From an uncultured delta proteobacterium (GTDB lineage Bacteria; Myxococcota_A; Polyangia; Polyangiales; Ga0077539), in NCBI GenBank assembly GCA_903860995.1, contig CAIOSS010000921.1, positions 1 to 25,056 of the forward strand: 25,056 nt of DNA, in the 5' to 3' direction. This document shows positions 7,472 through 15,648 of the stretch, piece by piece. Below the pieces are notes generated by a model, which ran no database searches, was not told the origin of the DNA, and worked only from the letters and a program-made list of their open reading frames with translations. A program made the position numbers and the translations under genes. Every line of letters begins with the position of its first letter. Position 1 is the first letter of the stretch.

Positions 7472-7591
7472 GCGGCGGATTGTTCCACCCGCCCCCCCGG
7501 GCCGTCAACGGCGCGGGCCATCGAAGCCATGGCCGTGCCCCATCCGACCCGCGCGCTTGCAGGTGCCCCGTCGGCGTGCTGCCCTTCGCGC

Positions 7592-9274
7592 ATGGATGCA
7601 CGCAAGCGACGATGGGGAGCCGGGCTTCTGGGCCTGGCGCTGTGGGCGGCGCCGGCGGCGGCGCTGGCGGTCGACGAGACGGTCATCGCGGTCGACCTGG
7701 ACGACAGCGCCTCGGACGGCGACGCGCGCGATGTTGCGCAGCGGCACCGCATCACCCTCCGGCCCAACAGCCCGATGGTGGGCGTCGACCGGGTGTACCT
7801 CGCCACCGTGCCCGCCGACGACGCGGCGCGGGTGCTGCGCGCGCTCTCCGCCGACCCGGAGGTCGACGCCGTGGAGGAGAACCGCGAGGTGCGGGCGCTC
7901 TTCGTGCCCAACGACCCGATGTACGACCAGCAGTGGGGGATGCAGCGGGTCGGGCTGCCGCGCTCGTCGGAGGTCACCTGCGGGCGGGGCGCCACCGTCG
8001 CGGTCATCGACACCGGCGTCGCGTGCGAAAATCACGGGGAGTTCACCCGCATCCCCGACCTCGACGGCGCCCGCTGCCTCCCGGGCTGGAACTTCGTCAA
8101 CGACACCGCCCACGCCAACGACGACCAGGGCCACGGCACGCACGTCGCGGGCACCATCGCGCAGACCACCCACAACCAGCTCGGCACCGCGGGCGTGGCC
8201 TTCTGCGCCACCATCCTGCCGGTGAAGGTGCTCGACGCGCGCGGCAGCGGGTCGCTCGCCGACGTGGCCGAGGGCATCCGCTGGGCGGCCGACCACGGCG
8301 CCGACGTCATCAACCTCTCCCTCGGCGGCGACGGCCACTCCAAGCTCATGGACCAGGCGGTCGAGTACGCCCACCGCCGCGGCGTCACCGTCGTGTGCGC
8401 CGCGGGCAACAGCGGCCGCGCCGTGGGCTCCCCCGCCAACGCCCCGCACGCCATCGCCGTGAGCGCCATCGACTCTGGCGACCAGATCGCGTTCTTCAGC
8501 TCGCGCGGCCCGGAGATCGCCATCGCGGCGCCGGGCGTGGCCATCCTCCAGCAGACCATCTGCGAGCGCGGGCGCAACCGCTGCGAGCAGTTCGCGTCGT
8601 GGTCGGGCACCTCCATGGCCGCCCCGCACGTCGCGGGCGCCGCGGCGCTCATGTACTCCCTCGGCGTCACCGACCCCGACCGCGTGCGCGCGCTGCTCCT
8701 CACGCACAGCACCCCCGCGGCCCACGGCGGCGCCGAGCCCGAGCTCTACGGCGCGGGCATCGTGAGCGCCTCCGTCGCCAGCGACGCGGTGCTCCGGTCG
8801 ACCGGCGTCACCCGCGCGCTGATGCTGCTCGGCCTCGCGCTCGGCCTCGCGCTCTGGATCCGCAACAAGAAGGGCGAGCTCACCGCCGGCTGGCTGCTCC
8901 CAGCGCTGATCACGGGCGTGGGCCTGTTCTTCCTGCCGGCCTTCGTCGGGCACTACGTGCCGGGCGTCGACCTCGCGATGCGCCCCGCCGCCAGCTGGGA
9001 CGTGCTGCTCCTCGGCGCGCACCTGCACCGCTGGCTGCCCTTCGCCAACCTGGGCGTCGTGCTCGCGCTGGTGGGCCTCGGGTTCTCGCGCCCGTCGCTG
9101 CGCTCGCCCATCGGCGGCGTCGCGCTCGGCACCGCGTCCTACCTGCTGTCCGAGCTCTTCCTGCGCACCGGCTTCGCGCCGCTGGGCTCGATGCTCTACC
9201 TCGGCTGGATCGCCCTCAACGTCACCGTCTGCCTCTGGGTCGCGCGCATCGGCATCGACCGCAAGACCCGCTGA
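7592..9274 (+). CDS. Subtilisin-like (S8) serine protease fused to a multi-pass membrane domain
   Basis: This 560-residue precursor has a signal peptide at 1-26 (basic KRR, then GLLGLALWAAPAAALA). A propeptide of the I9-inhibitor type follows at about 28-105 (YLATVPADDAARVLRALSAD, then VDAVEENREV). The S8 catalytic domain is at about 108-400, with all residues present: Asp140 in VAVIDTG, His181 in GHGTHVAG, oxyanion Asn273 in AAGNSG and Ser341 in GTSMAAPHVAG. From about 406 to the end there are roughly five hydrophobic segments (406-423, 433-453, 485-498, 508-525, 531-552). The catalytic domain is thus tethered to the membrane on the outside, which is unusual for S8 enzymes that are normally secreted. 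ATG 7592 was chosen because the signal peptide starts there; ATG 7529 and upstream starts are in frame. It diverges from a PEGA kinase. Confidence 0.93.
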   Translation: MDARKRRWGAGLLGLALWAAPAAALAVDETVIAVDLDDSASDGDARDVAQRHRITLRPNSPMVGVDRVYLATVPADDAARVLRALSADPEVDAVEENREVRALFVPNDPMYDQQWGMQRVGLPRSSEVTCGRGATVAVIDTGVACENHGEFTRIPDLDGARCLPGWNFVNDTAHANDDQGHGTHVAGTIAQTTHNQLGTAGVAFCATILPVKVLDARGSGSLADVAEGIRWAADHGADVINLSLGGDGHSKLMDQAVEYAHRRGVTVVCAAGNSGRAVGSPANAPHAIAVSAIDSGDQIAFFSSRGPEIAIAAPGVAILQQTICERGRNRCEQFASWSGTSMAAPHVAGAAALMYSLGVTDPDRVRALLLTHSTPAAHGGAEPELYGAGIVSASVASDAVLRSTGVTRALMLLGLALGLALWIRNKKGELTAGWLLPALITGVGLFFLPAFVGHYVPGVDLAMRPAASWDVLLLGAHLHRWLPFANLGVVLALVGLGFSRPSLRSPIGGVALGTASYLLSELFLRTGFAPLGSMLYLGWIALNVTVCLWVARIGIDRKTR

Positions 9275-9413
9275 TCCGCCCTCGCGCCTCTCCCTCCCGC
9301 CTCTCCCTTCCGCCCACCGACAACCCCGCCCTCGCCTGATCCCGACAATGGGTCTGGTGACCGCGCGGGCTGTTGGACGACACTCCCCGCGGTGGGCAGA
9401 AAGGGCGAGGGCG

Positions 9414-10844
9414 ATGACCGCAAGATCACGTAGCGCGTGGATGATGGCCTGTTCGATGGTGGCGGGCGCGTCCGCCGCGGGGGCCGACCCCGTCCCGGTG
9501 CTGACCGTGTCGGTGCACGACCGCGGCCCCACGGCGGCGCAGGTCGCGTCGGCGGTGGGCGCGCTCGGCGCCGACGCGCTGTCCGGCGACGCCCTCCGCC
9601 GCGAGCTGCTCGCCCGCTTCGGCCGCTACGCCCCGCAGGAGGACGTGCTCCGGCCGCAGCGCGAGGCCATCGCCGCGGGGGAGACCGCGATGTTCGCGCA
9701 GGGTCGTCCCGCCGGGCGGCGACGGCTACAGCCCGCGCTCACGGCCATGGAGGCCGCGCCCGACGCGCTCGAACTCCAGGAGAGCAACCGCGCCGCGTAC
9801 CTCAAGGGCCTCTTCCTCATGGCCCGCATCGCCCACGAAGACCGCCGCCCCGACGAGGCCGAGGCGTGGCTGCGCCGGGCCTTCGCCTTCGACCCCTGGT
9901 GGATGCCCTCGGACTACGACTGCCCGCTGCGCTTCCGCCCCATCGTCGCGCGGCTGCGCCCCCCGGCGGTCGCCAGCGCCCCGAGCGCCACCGGCACACT
10001 CTCCGTTCGCGCGCCACGCGAGGGCTGCACCGTCTCCGTCGACGACGCGCGCTCCGCCTCCACCGCGCAGACCATCGAGCAGCCGGCGCCCGCGCGCACC
10101 CACCGGGTGTCCGTCCGCTGCGGCGAGGTCTCGCGGGTGCGCACCGTGACCGTCGCCGCGGGGGGCACCACGGCGCTCGCGCTCGACCCGCGCCTCGACG
10201 CCCTGCTGCGCGTCGCCGACCTGCCGGGGCTCAACTACCCCACCGCCCCGGAGTCGCCCGCCGTGGTCGTCAGCGACGCCGCCGCCGTGGGCGCGGCCCT
10301 CGGCGCAGCGCGGGTGGTGCTGCTCAGCCACGACCGCCCGGTGGTCGTCGACGTGACCCGCGGCGAGGCGGTGCGCGACGAGGTCGCCGCGCGCGTCGAG
10401 CAGGCGCTCGGCGGCGCTCCCATTTTACACAGCACGGTAAACACGACCCCGGTGACGGACCCTCGCGCCGACCTCCGCCCGCAGCCCTCGCGCGGTCCCG
10501 GCGCGGGCCCGTGGGTGCTACTGGGCGCCGGCGTCGCCTCCCTCGCGGCGGGCGGCGCGTTCCTGTACCTCCGCGGCGACGCGCTCCAGACCTTCCACGG
10601 CTACTGCCGCACCGACGGCACCTGCCCCGACGAGCCCACCCAGCGCGCGGCCCAGCCATCGCGCGACGACGCCGCGCTCTTCACCACGCTGAGCGTCGTC
10701 GCGGGCGCCGTCGGGGTCGCGGCCGTCACCGGGGCGGTGCTCTGGTACGCCCTCTCGCCCCGCCGGGCCGCGGCCACCGCGCTGCGGGTGAGCCCCTGGA
10801 GCACCGCCACCGCCGTCGGCCTCAGCCTCGGCGCGCGCTTCTGA
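9414..10844 (+). CDS. Exported TPR / PEGA-like protein with C-terminal membrane hairpin
   Basis: This is a 476-residue protein with a signal peptide at 1-23 (MMACSMVAGASAAGA). An alpha-helical TPR-like region spans about 85-180 (AAYLKGLFLMARIAHEDRRP, DEAEAWLRRAFAFDPWW). A PEGA-like beta domain lies at about 193-258 (GTLSVRAPREGCTVSVDD, then THRVSVRCGEVSRVRTVTV). An alpha/beta-looking stretch follows (about 283-335), then two hydrophobic segments at 364-385 and 421-446. The loop between the last two holds Cys398 and Cys404. GAGGGCG upstream of the ATG at 9414 decides the start. The plan parallels the protein at the left edge of the window. It follows the protease by 139 bp in the same direction and may be part of the same transcript. 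Function is inferred only as an envelope assembly or sensing protein. Confidence 0.8.
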   Translation: MTARSRSAWMMACSMVAGASAAGADPVPVLTVSVHDRGPTAAQVASAVGALGADALSGDALRRELLARFGRYAPQEDVLRPQREAIAAGETAMFAQGRPAGRRRLQPALTAMEAAPDALELQESNRAAYLKGLFLMARIAHEDRRPDEAEAWLRRAFAFDPWWMPSDYDCPLRFRPIVARLRPPAVASAPSATGTLSVRAPREGCTVSVDDARSASTAQTIEQPAPARTHRVSVRCGEVSRVRTVTVAAGGTTALALDPRLDALLRVADLPGLNYPTAPESPAVVVSDAAAVGAALGAARVVLLSHDRPVVVDVTRGEAVRDEVAARVEQALGGAPILHSTVNTTPVTDPRADLRPQPSRGPGAGPWVLLGAGVASLAAGGAFLYLRGDALQTFHGYCRTDGTCPDEPTQRAAQPSRDDAALFTTLSVVAGAVGVAAVTGAVLWYALSPRRAAATALRVSPWSTATAVGLSLGARF

Positions 10845-10871
10845 CCGATTTTCCGAGGCCCGCGGGCTCCC

Positions 10872-10900
10872 TTGATGCTGCGCGCGGCCCGATGATAGCT
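10872..10900 (+). promoter_or_regulatory. Possible sigma-70-type promoter before the 10967 gene
   Basis: TTGATG (10872-10877) is followed, after 16-17 bases, by GATAGC/ATAGCT (10894-10900), about 66 bases before the ATG at 10967. It is the only AT-rich pair in this gap. The match to consensus is partial and the call rests on spacing. Confidence 0.3.
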
Positions 10901-10966
10901 TGGCGAACGTTTCTCGCGACCGGGGCAACCACCTCGCATACCGGGAAGTTCTCGTACGGAGGTCTC

Positions 10967-11701
10967 ATGCGCACGGCCGTGGTTCTCGTCTCGCTCGCAG
11001 GTGTGTTCGGTGCAGTCTCCCTGGGGTCTCCCCGGGAGGCGCAGGCGCAGACGGTCAACGCCGTCTCCGCCACGGGGAAGGGCATCGCAGGCTGCGCGCT
11101 CCTGGGCGGTGAAGCCGTCATGCTCATCGAGGCCGCCGCGGGCGCGCGGCCAACCTGGGCGTACCTCGTCGGCGGCGGCCTCGGCGCCATCGCGGGCGGC
11201 GTCGGCGGCTACTTCCTCGAGCAGGCCGCCGAGGGCGACTCCACCCTCACCGGGCTGACCGTCGGCACCCTCGTCGTCGGCCTCGGGCTCATCATCCCGA
11301 CCACCATCGCCGCCCTCAGCGCCACCGCCTACAACCCCGAGGACGACCAGCCGGCCGAAGACAACGCGCCGGCGAGCGGCCCGCTCGACGAGAGCACCGC
11401 CCCCGCGACCAACGCCCCCGCGACCACTGCCCCCGCGACCACCGAGCCGGCCGCGCCCCCCAGCGCCGGCGCCACCTCCGGCACGACCTCCGACCTGCTC
11501 CCCGCGCGTCGGCGCACCCGCCAGCTCACCGCGCGCCCCGCCTTCCGCCCGACGGGCCTCTTCGACGTCGGCCCCTCGGGCCTGTCTCTGGCGGTCCCGG
11601 CCATCAACGTCGGCACCAACATCAGCGTCCAGGAAGTGCGCCAGTACGGCCTCACCGCCGTGTCCGAGCTGCGCATCCCGCTGGTCTCGGGCACCTTCTG
11701 A
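10967..11701 (+). CDS. Small exported membrane protein with Ala/Thr/Pro repeat linker
   Basis: This 244-residue protein has a signal peptide at 1-27 (VVLVSLAGVFGAVSLG, cleavage after AQA). Two glycine-rich hydrophobic segments at about 64-84 and 96-120 form a membrane hairpin (YLVGGGLGAIAGGVGGYFL, LTVGTLVVGLGLIIPTTIAA). An acidic then low-complexity linker follows at 124-175, with near-repeats of NAPATTAPATTEPA, and then a folded C-terminal tail with DVGPSGLSLAVPAINV. Outer-face localisation of the tail is inferred. A strong ribosome site (GGAGGT) precedes the ATG at 10967 by about six bases. I do not recognise the family. It ends 56 bp from the convergent kinase gene at 11758. Close same-strand neighbours on the left suggest a shared envelope role. 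Confidence 0.78.
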   Translation: MRTAVVLVSLAGVFGAVSLGSPREAQAQTVNAVSATGKGIAGCALLGGEAVMLIEAAAGARPTWAYLVGGGLGAIAGGVGGYFLEQAAEGDSTLTGLTVGTLVVGLGLIIPTTIAALSATAYNPEDDQPAEDNAPASGPLDESTAPATNAPATTAPATTEPAAPPSAGATSGTTSDLLPARRRTRQLTARPAFRPTGLFDVGPSGLSLAVPAINVGTNISVQEVRQYGLTAVSELRIPLVSGTF

Positions 11702-11730
11702 TCGCCCTCGACCGCCGCTGACCTACGACG

Positions 11731-11743
11731 GGAGCGCCGCTCC
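11731..11743. terminator. Possible bidirectional hairpin in a convergent gap
   Basis: GGAGC-GCC-GCTCC is a perfect 5-bp stem with a 3-base loop in the middle of the 56-bp gap between convergent genes ending at 11701 and 11758. There is no T-tract on either side, so it is not a classical intrinsic terminator. Confidence 0.25.
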
Positions 11744-11757
11744 GGTCTCCGCCCTCA

Positions 11758-14085
11758 TCAGTGATGCATCACGTGCCAGCCCGCGAAGGACAGCAGGGCG
11801 AAGAGCACCAGCGCGATCGCCACGCGCGCGAACAGCGGCAGCCCCGTAGGCGGCTCGACGAAGCCCTGCGGGCGCACCCGGTGCTTCTCCAGGTCGGCCT
11901 CGTCGCCCCCGGTCTCCGGCGGAACGCTCGGGATCGGCATCGTGAGCGGCAGCTTCGGTCGGCCGAGGGCGGGCGTTACGAGCCGCAGGTCGGCGCTGCT
12001 CTGGTCGCCCCTCGCCCGACCGCCCGCAGGCGTCGGCGCCCGCAGCACCGCCAGGCCCGACCCGGAGCTCACGTCGGCGCGGCGGGCCTCACCCGACTCC
12101 GCCGACACGTCAGGGCGCATCCCCAGGTGGCGGCCCACGTCCAGCAGCGTCACCTCGCGCTCGTCGATCTCCGCCGGAGCCGTGGAGATCAACGCCTCCA
12201 TCTGATCGAAGTTCTGCGGCACGGCGGGCCGACCGCCCGCGGGCGTCGGCGCGTGCATCCCGAGCGGCGCCCGCACGGCGCTGAGCGTCCCCGTGAGGCT
12301 CTCGCCCTGTTCGCCCGGCTCCCTGCGCAGCTCGGGCGAGACCCGCAGACCCGCCATCGTCTGCGACCTCTGCTGGGCAGCGGGGCGCTCGGCCTCCGCG
12401 GTCGCCTCCGGCCGGGCCTGCGCCCGCGGCCGGGACATCGCCGAGTCCTCGGTCGCCGAGATGCGCGACGGGGTGCCGGAGGTCTCCGCCTGCGTGCCCG
12501 TGGCTGGGGTGGGCGCGCGAGTGTGGGGCAGTCCGCCGCCGGCCATCGTCGAGAAGCGCCGGCTGCCGCCCGCCTTGCGCGGCGCCTCGCTGCGAGGCTC
12601 CGTCGCGCTCACCGCGGGGCGCCCGAGGGCCTTGTGCTTTACCACCGAGGTCGCGGCCTCGAGGTCGGGCAGCTCGAGGAGACGCAGCATCGAGTCCGAG
12701 CGCGGCATCTCGGGGATGTCCGAGAACTCGCCGCTCGTCGGCACCGCGCGCACCGCGCCGACCTGCGGCGACTGCTTGACCCGCGTGGCCACGTCCGCCA
12801 GCTCGTGCTCGCTCGGCGGCCGCCGCCCGGTGGACGGGGCCGGGGTCGGCGCGCGCATCGGCGGACGATTGGGCGGGATCGCCGGCCCGAGGCCCACGGA
12901 GGTCTGGAGCTCGAGGCTGGGCGGCGGCGTCGGGGCGCGGAGGTCGAGCGCGCCGATGGAGTCCTTGCGGTTGCGCATCGACGCGCTCTGGGCGGGGACG
13001 GGCTTCACCGCCGAGTCGACCCTGGCGAGCACGGAGCTGGGGTCGGAGGTGGTGCGGCTGCGCGGGGCGTCGGGCTCGGAGGTGCGCGTCGAGGCCTTGC
13101 GCACGGCCTCGCGCTCGAGGCCGATCTTGTCGGCGACCACCGCGGACATGAACTGCCCGACCTGGCGCTGCGTGGCGATGTCCGCGCGGAAGTTGGCCTC
13201 GATGGCGTCGGCGAACGCGGCCGCGCTGGGGTAGCGCTCCTCCAGGTCGTACGCGAGGGCCTTCTCGCAGAGCCCGTCGAGCACCTCGGGGATCTGGTCG
13301 GTGAACATCAACAGCGAGCGGTACGGCGCCTTGAGCGACTCGTGCAGCAGGTCGGGCCGCGAGCGCGCCGGGAAGCACCGCCGCAGCGCCAGCGTCTCCC
13401 AGAGCGTGACGCCCATGGAGAACACGTCGGCGCGGCGGTCGACGACGCCGCCCTCCAGCTGCTCCGGGGCCATGAAGGGCGCCTTGCCCTTGAGCATCCC
13501 GACGCTGGTGAGCGAGAGCCGGCGCTCGGCGCGGGCGATGCCGAAGTCCACGAGGCGCGAGGCGCCGTCGGAGCCGACGAGGATGTTCTGCGGCGAGACG
13601 TCGCGGTGGATGAGCTGGAGCGACTCGCCGTCGGGGCCACGGAGGTTGTGCGCCGCGTCGAGGCCGATGAGCGCGTCGAGGACGATGCGCAGCGAGATGC
13701 CCAGGGGGATGGTGCGCGCGAGCCCGATGGCGGTGCGCTGGATCGCCGCGAGGGTGTCGCCCTCGATGTAATCCATGACCATGTACAGTCGGCCGTCGTC
13801 GTTGCCGAGGTCGAGGATGGGCACCACGTTGGGGTGGTGGATGCGCGCCGCGAGCCTCGCCTCGTCGAGGAACATCTGCACGAACTCCTCGTCCGCGGCG
13901 ATGTTGCGGTGCATGACCTTGACCGCCACGAGGCGCTCGAAGCCGCCGCTGCCCATCTTCCGGGCGAGGTAGACGTAGGCCATACCCCCTTTACCGAGGG
14001 GGGTAAGAAGCTCGTACTGCCCGACCCGCGACGTGACGCTAGACGGCAGGAAGCTGCCACGCGGCGCGTTGTTGGGATCGCTCAT
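11758..14085 (-). CDS. Tail-anchored Ser/Thr protein kinase with long RAPTP-repeat linker
   Basis: This 775-residue protein has a Hanks-type kinase at about 22-300. The loop is GKGGMAYVYLAR, with Lys56 in VAVKV, IHRDVSPQN (159-167), DFG (180-182) and APEQ (206-209). HRDVSPQN rather than HRDLKPxN is a variant common in myxobacterial kinases. A very long disordered Pro/Ser/Arg-rich linker spans about 330-745. It carries the pentapeptide RAPTP at 383, 411, 523 and 682, with a HAPTP variant at 611. The last 25 residues form one membrane span (LFARVAIALVLFALLSFAGW) ending in HVMHH, so the kinase is anchored by its tail with the linker in the cytoplasm. Catalytic residues are intact. The ATG at 14085 follows a purine-rich but not canonical ribosome site. 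uspA lies 103 bp upstream on the same strand. Confidence 0.95.
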   Translation of the reverse strand: MSDPNNAPRGSFLPSSVTSRVGQYELLTPLGKGGMAYVYLARKMGSGGFERLVAVKVMHRNIAADEEFVQMFLDEARLAARIHHPNVVPILDLGNDDGRLYMVMDYIEGDTLAAIQRTAIGLARTIPLGISLRIVLDALIGLDAAHNLRGPDGESLQLIHRDVSPQNILVGSDGASRLVDFGIARAERRLSLTSVGMLKGKAPFMAPEQLEGGVVDRRADVFSMGVTLWETLALRRCFPARSRPDLLHESLKAPYRSLLMFTDQIPEVLDGLCEKALAYDLEERYPSAAAFADAIEANFRADIATQRQVGQFMSAVVADKIGLEREAVRKASTRTSEPDAPRSRTTSDPSSVLARVDSAVKPVPAQSASMRNRKDSIGALDLRAPTPPPSLELQTSVGLGPAIPPNRPPMRAPTPAPSTGRRPPSEHELADVATRVKQSPQVGAVRAVPTSGEFSDIPEMPRSDSMLRLLELPDLEAATSVVKHKALGRPAVSATEPRSEAPRKAGGSRRFSTMAGGGLPHTRAPTPATGTQAETSGTPSRISATEDSAMSRPRAQARPEATAEAERPAAQQRSQTMAGLRVSPELRREPGEQGESLTGTLSAVRAPLGMHAPTPAGGRPAVPQNFDQMEALISTAPAEIDEREVTLLDVGRHLGMRPDVSAESGEARRADVSSGSGLAVLRAPTPAGGRARGDQSSADLRLVTPALGRPKLPLTMPIPSVPPETGGDEADLEKHRVRPQGFVEPPTGLPLFARVAIALVLFALLSFAGWHVMHH

Positions 14086-14188
14086 CGACGCGCCCCCGAC
14101 CCTCTCCCGCCCCCAAAGATAACCTCATGGAGCAGGGAAACCATCGCTGATGTAAAGTCTCCCAAACCCACGGAAAACTCAATCCTCT
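14086..14188 (-). promoter_or_regulatory. AT-rich upstream region of the tail-anchored kinase gene
   Basis: The gap between uspA and the kinase is clearly lower in GC than its surroundings, especially 14110-14190. On the minus strand TTATCT (complement of 14117-14122) is a reasonable -10 box, but no good -35 lies 16-18 bases before it. A kinase promoter here is plausible; no terminator hairpin for uspA was seen. Confidence 0.3.
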
Positions 14189-14677
14189 TCACGCGGTAGC
14201 GGCCACCCGGACGGTGAGCACCGGCACCGGCGACTGCCGCAGCACCCGCTCGGCGACGCTGCCCATGAACAGGTGCGCGAGGCCGGTGCGGCCGTGGGTG
14301 CCCATCACGATCACGTCGGCGTGCCGCTTCGCCGCCTCGGCCAGCACCGCCGGCACCACCTCGCCCAGGACGAACACCTGCTCGACCGCGACGTCCCGGG
14401 CGTGGGCGAGCGCGCGGTCCTGCTCCATCCACGCCAGGGTCTGCGCGCGGTGGAAGTCCTCCAGGCGCACCGCGGCCCCGCCGCCCTCGGCGTGCACCAT
14501 GGTGTCGGCGCTCAGGCCCGGCAGGAGTTCTGCGACGTGCAGCACCACCAGGGCGGCCCCGTGGACCTTCGCCAGGTCGGCCGCCAGGCTCAGCGCCGCC
14601 CGGGAGCCTTCGGAGAAGTCCGTCGGCACGAGCATGGTCTTCCAGGGTACGCGCTTGGGGGGGGTTGCGTCGGTCAT
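14189..14677 (-). CDS. Universal stress protein (UspA family)
   Basis: This 162-residue single-domain protein opens with MLVPTDFSEGSRAALSLAAD (15-34), contains HGAALVVLHVAELLPG (39-54), and ends with the ATP-binding signature GTHGRTGLAHLFMGSVAERV (126-145), i.e. G-2x-G-9x-G-S. It closes with SPVPVLTVR, as in most family members. The intact signature suggests an ATP-binding type (UspFG/MJ0577-like). Length is typical for one domain. ATG 14677 was preferred over the GTG at 14716, which would add a 13-residue extension without similarity. The gene diverges from the bestrophin-carbonic anhydrase operon; the shared 89-bp gap invites joint regulation. USPs generally act in stress survival; the specific partner is not visible. 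Confidence 0.93.
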   Translation of the reverse strand: MTDATPPKRVPWKTMLVPTDFSEGSRAALSLAADLAKVHGAALVVLHVAELLPGLSADTMVHAEGGGAAVRLEDFHRAQTLAWMEQDRALAHARDVAVEQVFVLGEVVPAVLAEAAKRHADVIVMGTHGRTGLAHLFMGSVAERVLRQSPVPVLTVRVAATA

Positions 14678-14753
14678 GGTGTTGGGCTCTCTGCTCCTCA
14701 ACCGGGCACTCTGCACGCCCCCAGAGCCGACGTCACGTTTGCTGAAGCTTGTG

Positions 14754-14759
14754 TAGAGT
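14754..14759 (+). promoter_or_regulatory. Putative -10 box TAGAGT, leaderless start of the bestrophin gene
   Basis: TGTAGAGT (extended -10 like) ends 7 bases before the GTG at 14767, with no ribosome binding site between. That spacing would start the mRNA close to or at the GTG. No -35 hexamer is evident. Confidence 0.4.
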
Positions 14760-14766
14760 CTCCCCC

Positions 14767-15639
14767 GTGATCGACTACGAACCGCACCGCTGGCGCGACC
14801 ACTTCTTCGACGTGAAGGGGTCGATGGCCCGCGCCATCGGGTTCCGCGCGCTGATGTGCGCCGCGGCTGCGGCCGCCCTCACCCTGGTGCACTACCGCTG
14901 GCACCATTTCGAGTCGACCGAGAAGGTGCACGCCCTCATCGGCACCCCCCTCAGCCTCCTGCTGGTGTTTCGCACCAACGCCTCGTACGACCGCTTCTGG
15001 GAGGCCCGCAAGCTCTGGGGCGCCATCGTCAACGAGTCGCGCAACCTCGCCCGCTCGGCGTCGGTGCTCCTCGCCGCCGACGCCGCGCTGGTGGGCGGCA
15101 TCGTGCGCCTCGGCATCGCCTTCCCCTACGCCTGCATGAGCACCCTGCGGGGCAAGCACGGCATCGGACCCGTCGCCGACGAGCTCGACCGCGACGAGGC
15201 CGACCTCCTCGTCACCGCCCAGCACGCCCCGCTCGCCATCGCGGTGGCCGTGTCGCGGCGCGTCGCCGACGGGCAGCGCCGCGGGCTCATCACCGACGTC
15301 CAGCAGTCGATCATCGAGCAGAACCTCCAGGTGCTCATCGACTGCATCGGCGCGTGCGAGCGCATCAAGCGCACCCCGCTGCCCTTCGCCTACGTGGTGC
15401 ACCTCCGCCGCGCGCTGGCGGTATATTGCGGCACCCTCCCGATGGCCCTCGTGCACTATTTCGGCTGGATCACCATGCCGGTGACCTTCCTGGTCGCGTA
15501 CGTCCTCCTCGGCATCGAGGAGATCGGCGTCGAGATCGAGGAGCCCTTCGGCACCGACGACAACGACCTCCCCCTCGACCGGTTCTGCACCACCATCGAG
15601 CAGAATCTCCGGGCGCTTCTGCCCCCAACTGCACCCTAA
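14767..15639 (+). CDS. Bestrophin-family anion channel
   Basis: This 290-residue protein belongs to the bestrophin/UPF0187 family. The N-terminus reads IDYEPHRWRDHFFDVKGSM. It then has the family hallmarks FRTNASYDRFWEARKLWGAI (68-87), ERIKRTPLPFAYV (198-210) and, near the end, GIEEIGVEIEEPFGTDDNDL (249-268), the conserved acidic region preceding the C-terminal helix. Four hydrophobic segments are visible (about 25-42, 57-70, 100-122, 220-250). Bestrophins form pentameric inner-membrane channels; bacterial homologues have been shown to conduct ions and some algal ones carry bicarbonate. Start choice: GTG 14767 follows a TAGAGT box by 7 bases, and sequence upstream shows no family similarity. 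A beta-carbonic anhydrase gene begins 9 bp after the stop, which suggests bicarbonate as substrate (inference). Confidence 0.93.
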   Translation: MIDYEPHRWRDHFFDVKGSMARAIGFRALMCAAAAAALTLVHYRWHHFESTEKVHALIGTPLSLLLVFRTNASYDRFWEARKLWGAIVNESRNLARSASVLLAADAALVGGIVRLGIAFPYACMSTLRGKHGIGPVADELDRDEADLLVTAQHAPLAIAVAVSRRVADGQRRGLITDVQQSIIEQNLQVLIDCIGACERIKRTPLPFAYVVHLRRALAVYCGTLPMALVHYFGWITMPVTFLVAYVLLGIEEIGVEIEEPFGTDDNDLPLDRFCTTIEQNLRALLPPTAP

Positions 15640-15648
15640 GGTAACGCC

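Noticed and set aside
7505..9532. Minus-strand open frame of 675 codons opposite the subtilase
   Set aside because: Its product is an Arg/Gly/Ala/Val-rich string without motifs, while the opposite strand encodes an intact S8 catalytic triad. Long antisense frames are expected at this GC content.
10855..10869. Palindrome GAGGCCCGCGGGCTC after the 9414 gene, as terminator
   Set aside because: The arms are imperfect, there is no loop to speak of and no T-tract follows; palindromes of C and G are frequent here.
9437..11701. Apparent 754-codon plus-strand fusion protein
   Set aside because: The first two thirds are an out-of-frame shadow of the 9414 gene; only the part from ATG 10967, with its own ribosome site and signal peptide, is real.
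11761..14199. Plus-strand open frame of 812 codons opposite the tail-anchored kinase
   Set aside because: It is Arg/His/Gly-rich low-complexity sequence mirroring the kinase codons; all kinase motifs are on the minus strand.
14497..14760. tRNA or small RNA in the uspA-bestrophin gap
   Set aside because: No cloverleaf, no T-loop consensus and no stable hairpin with T-tract could be found by eye.
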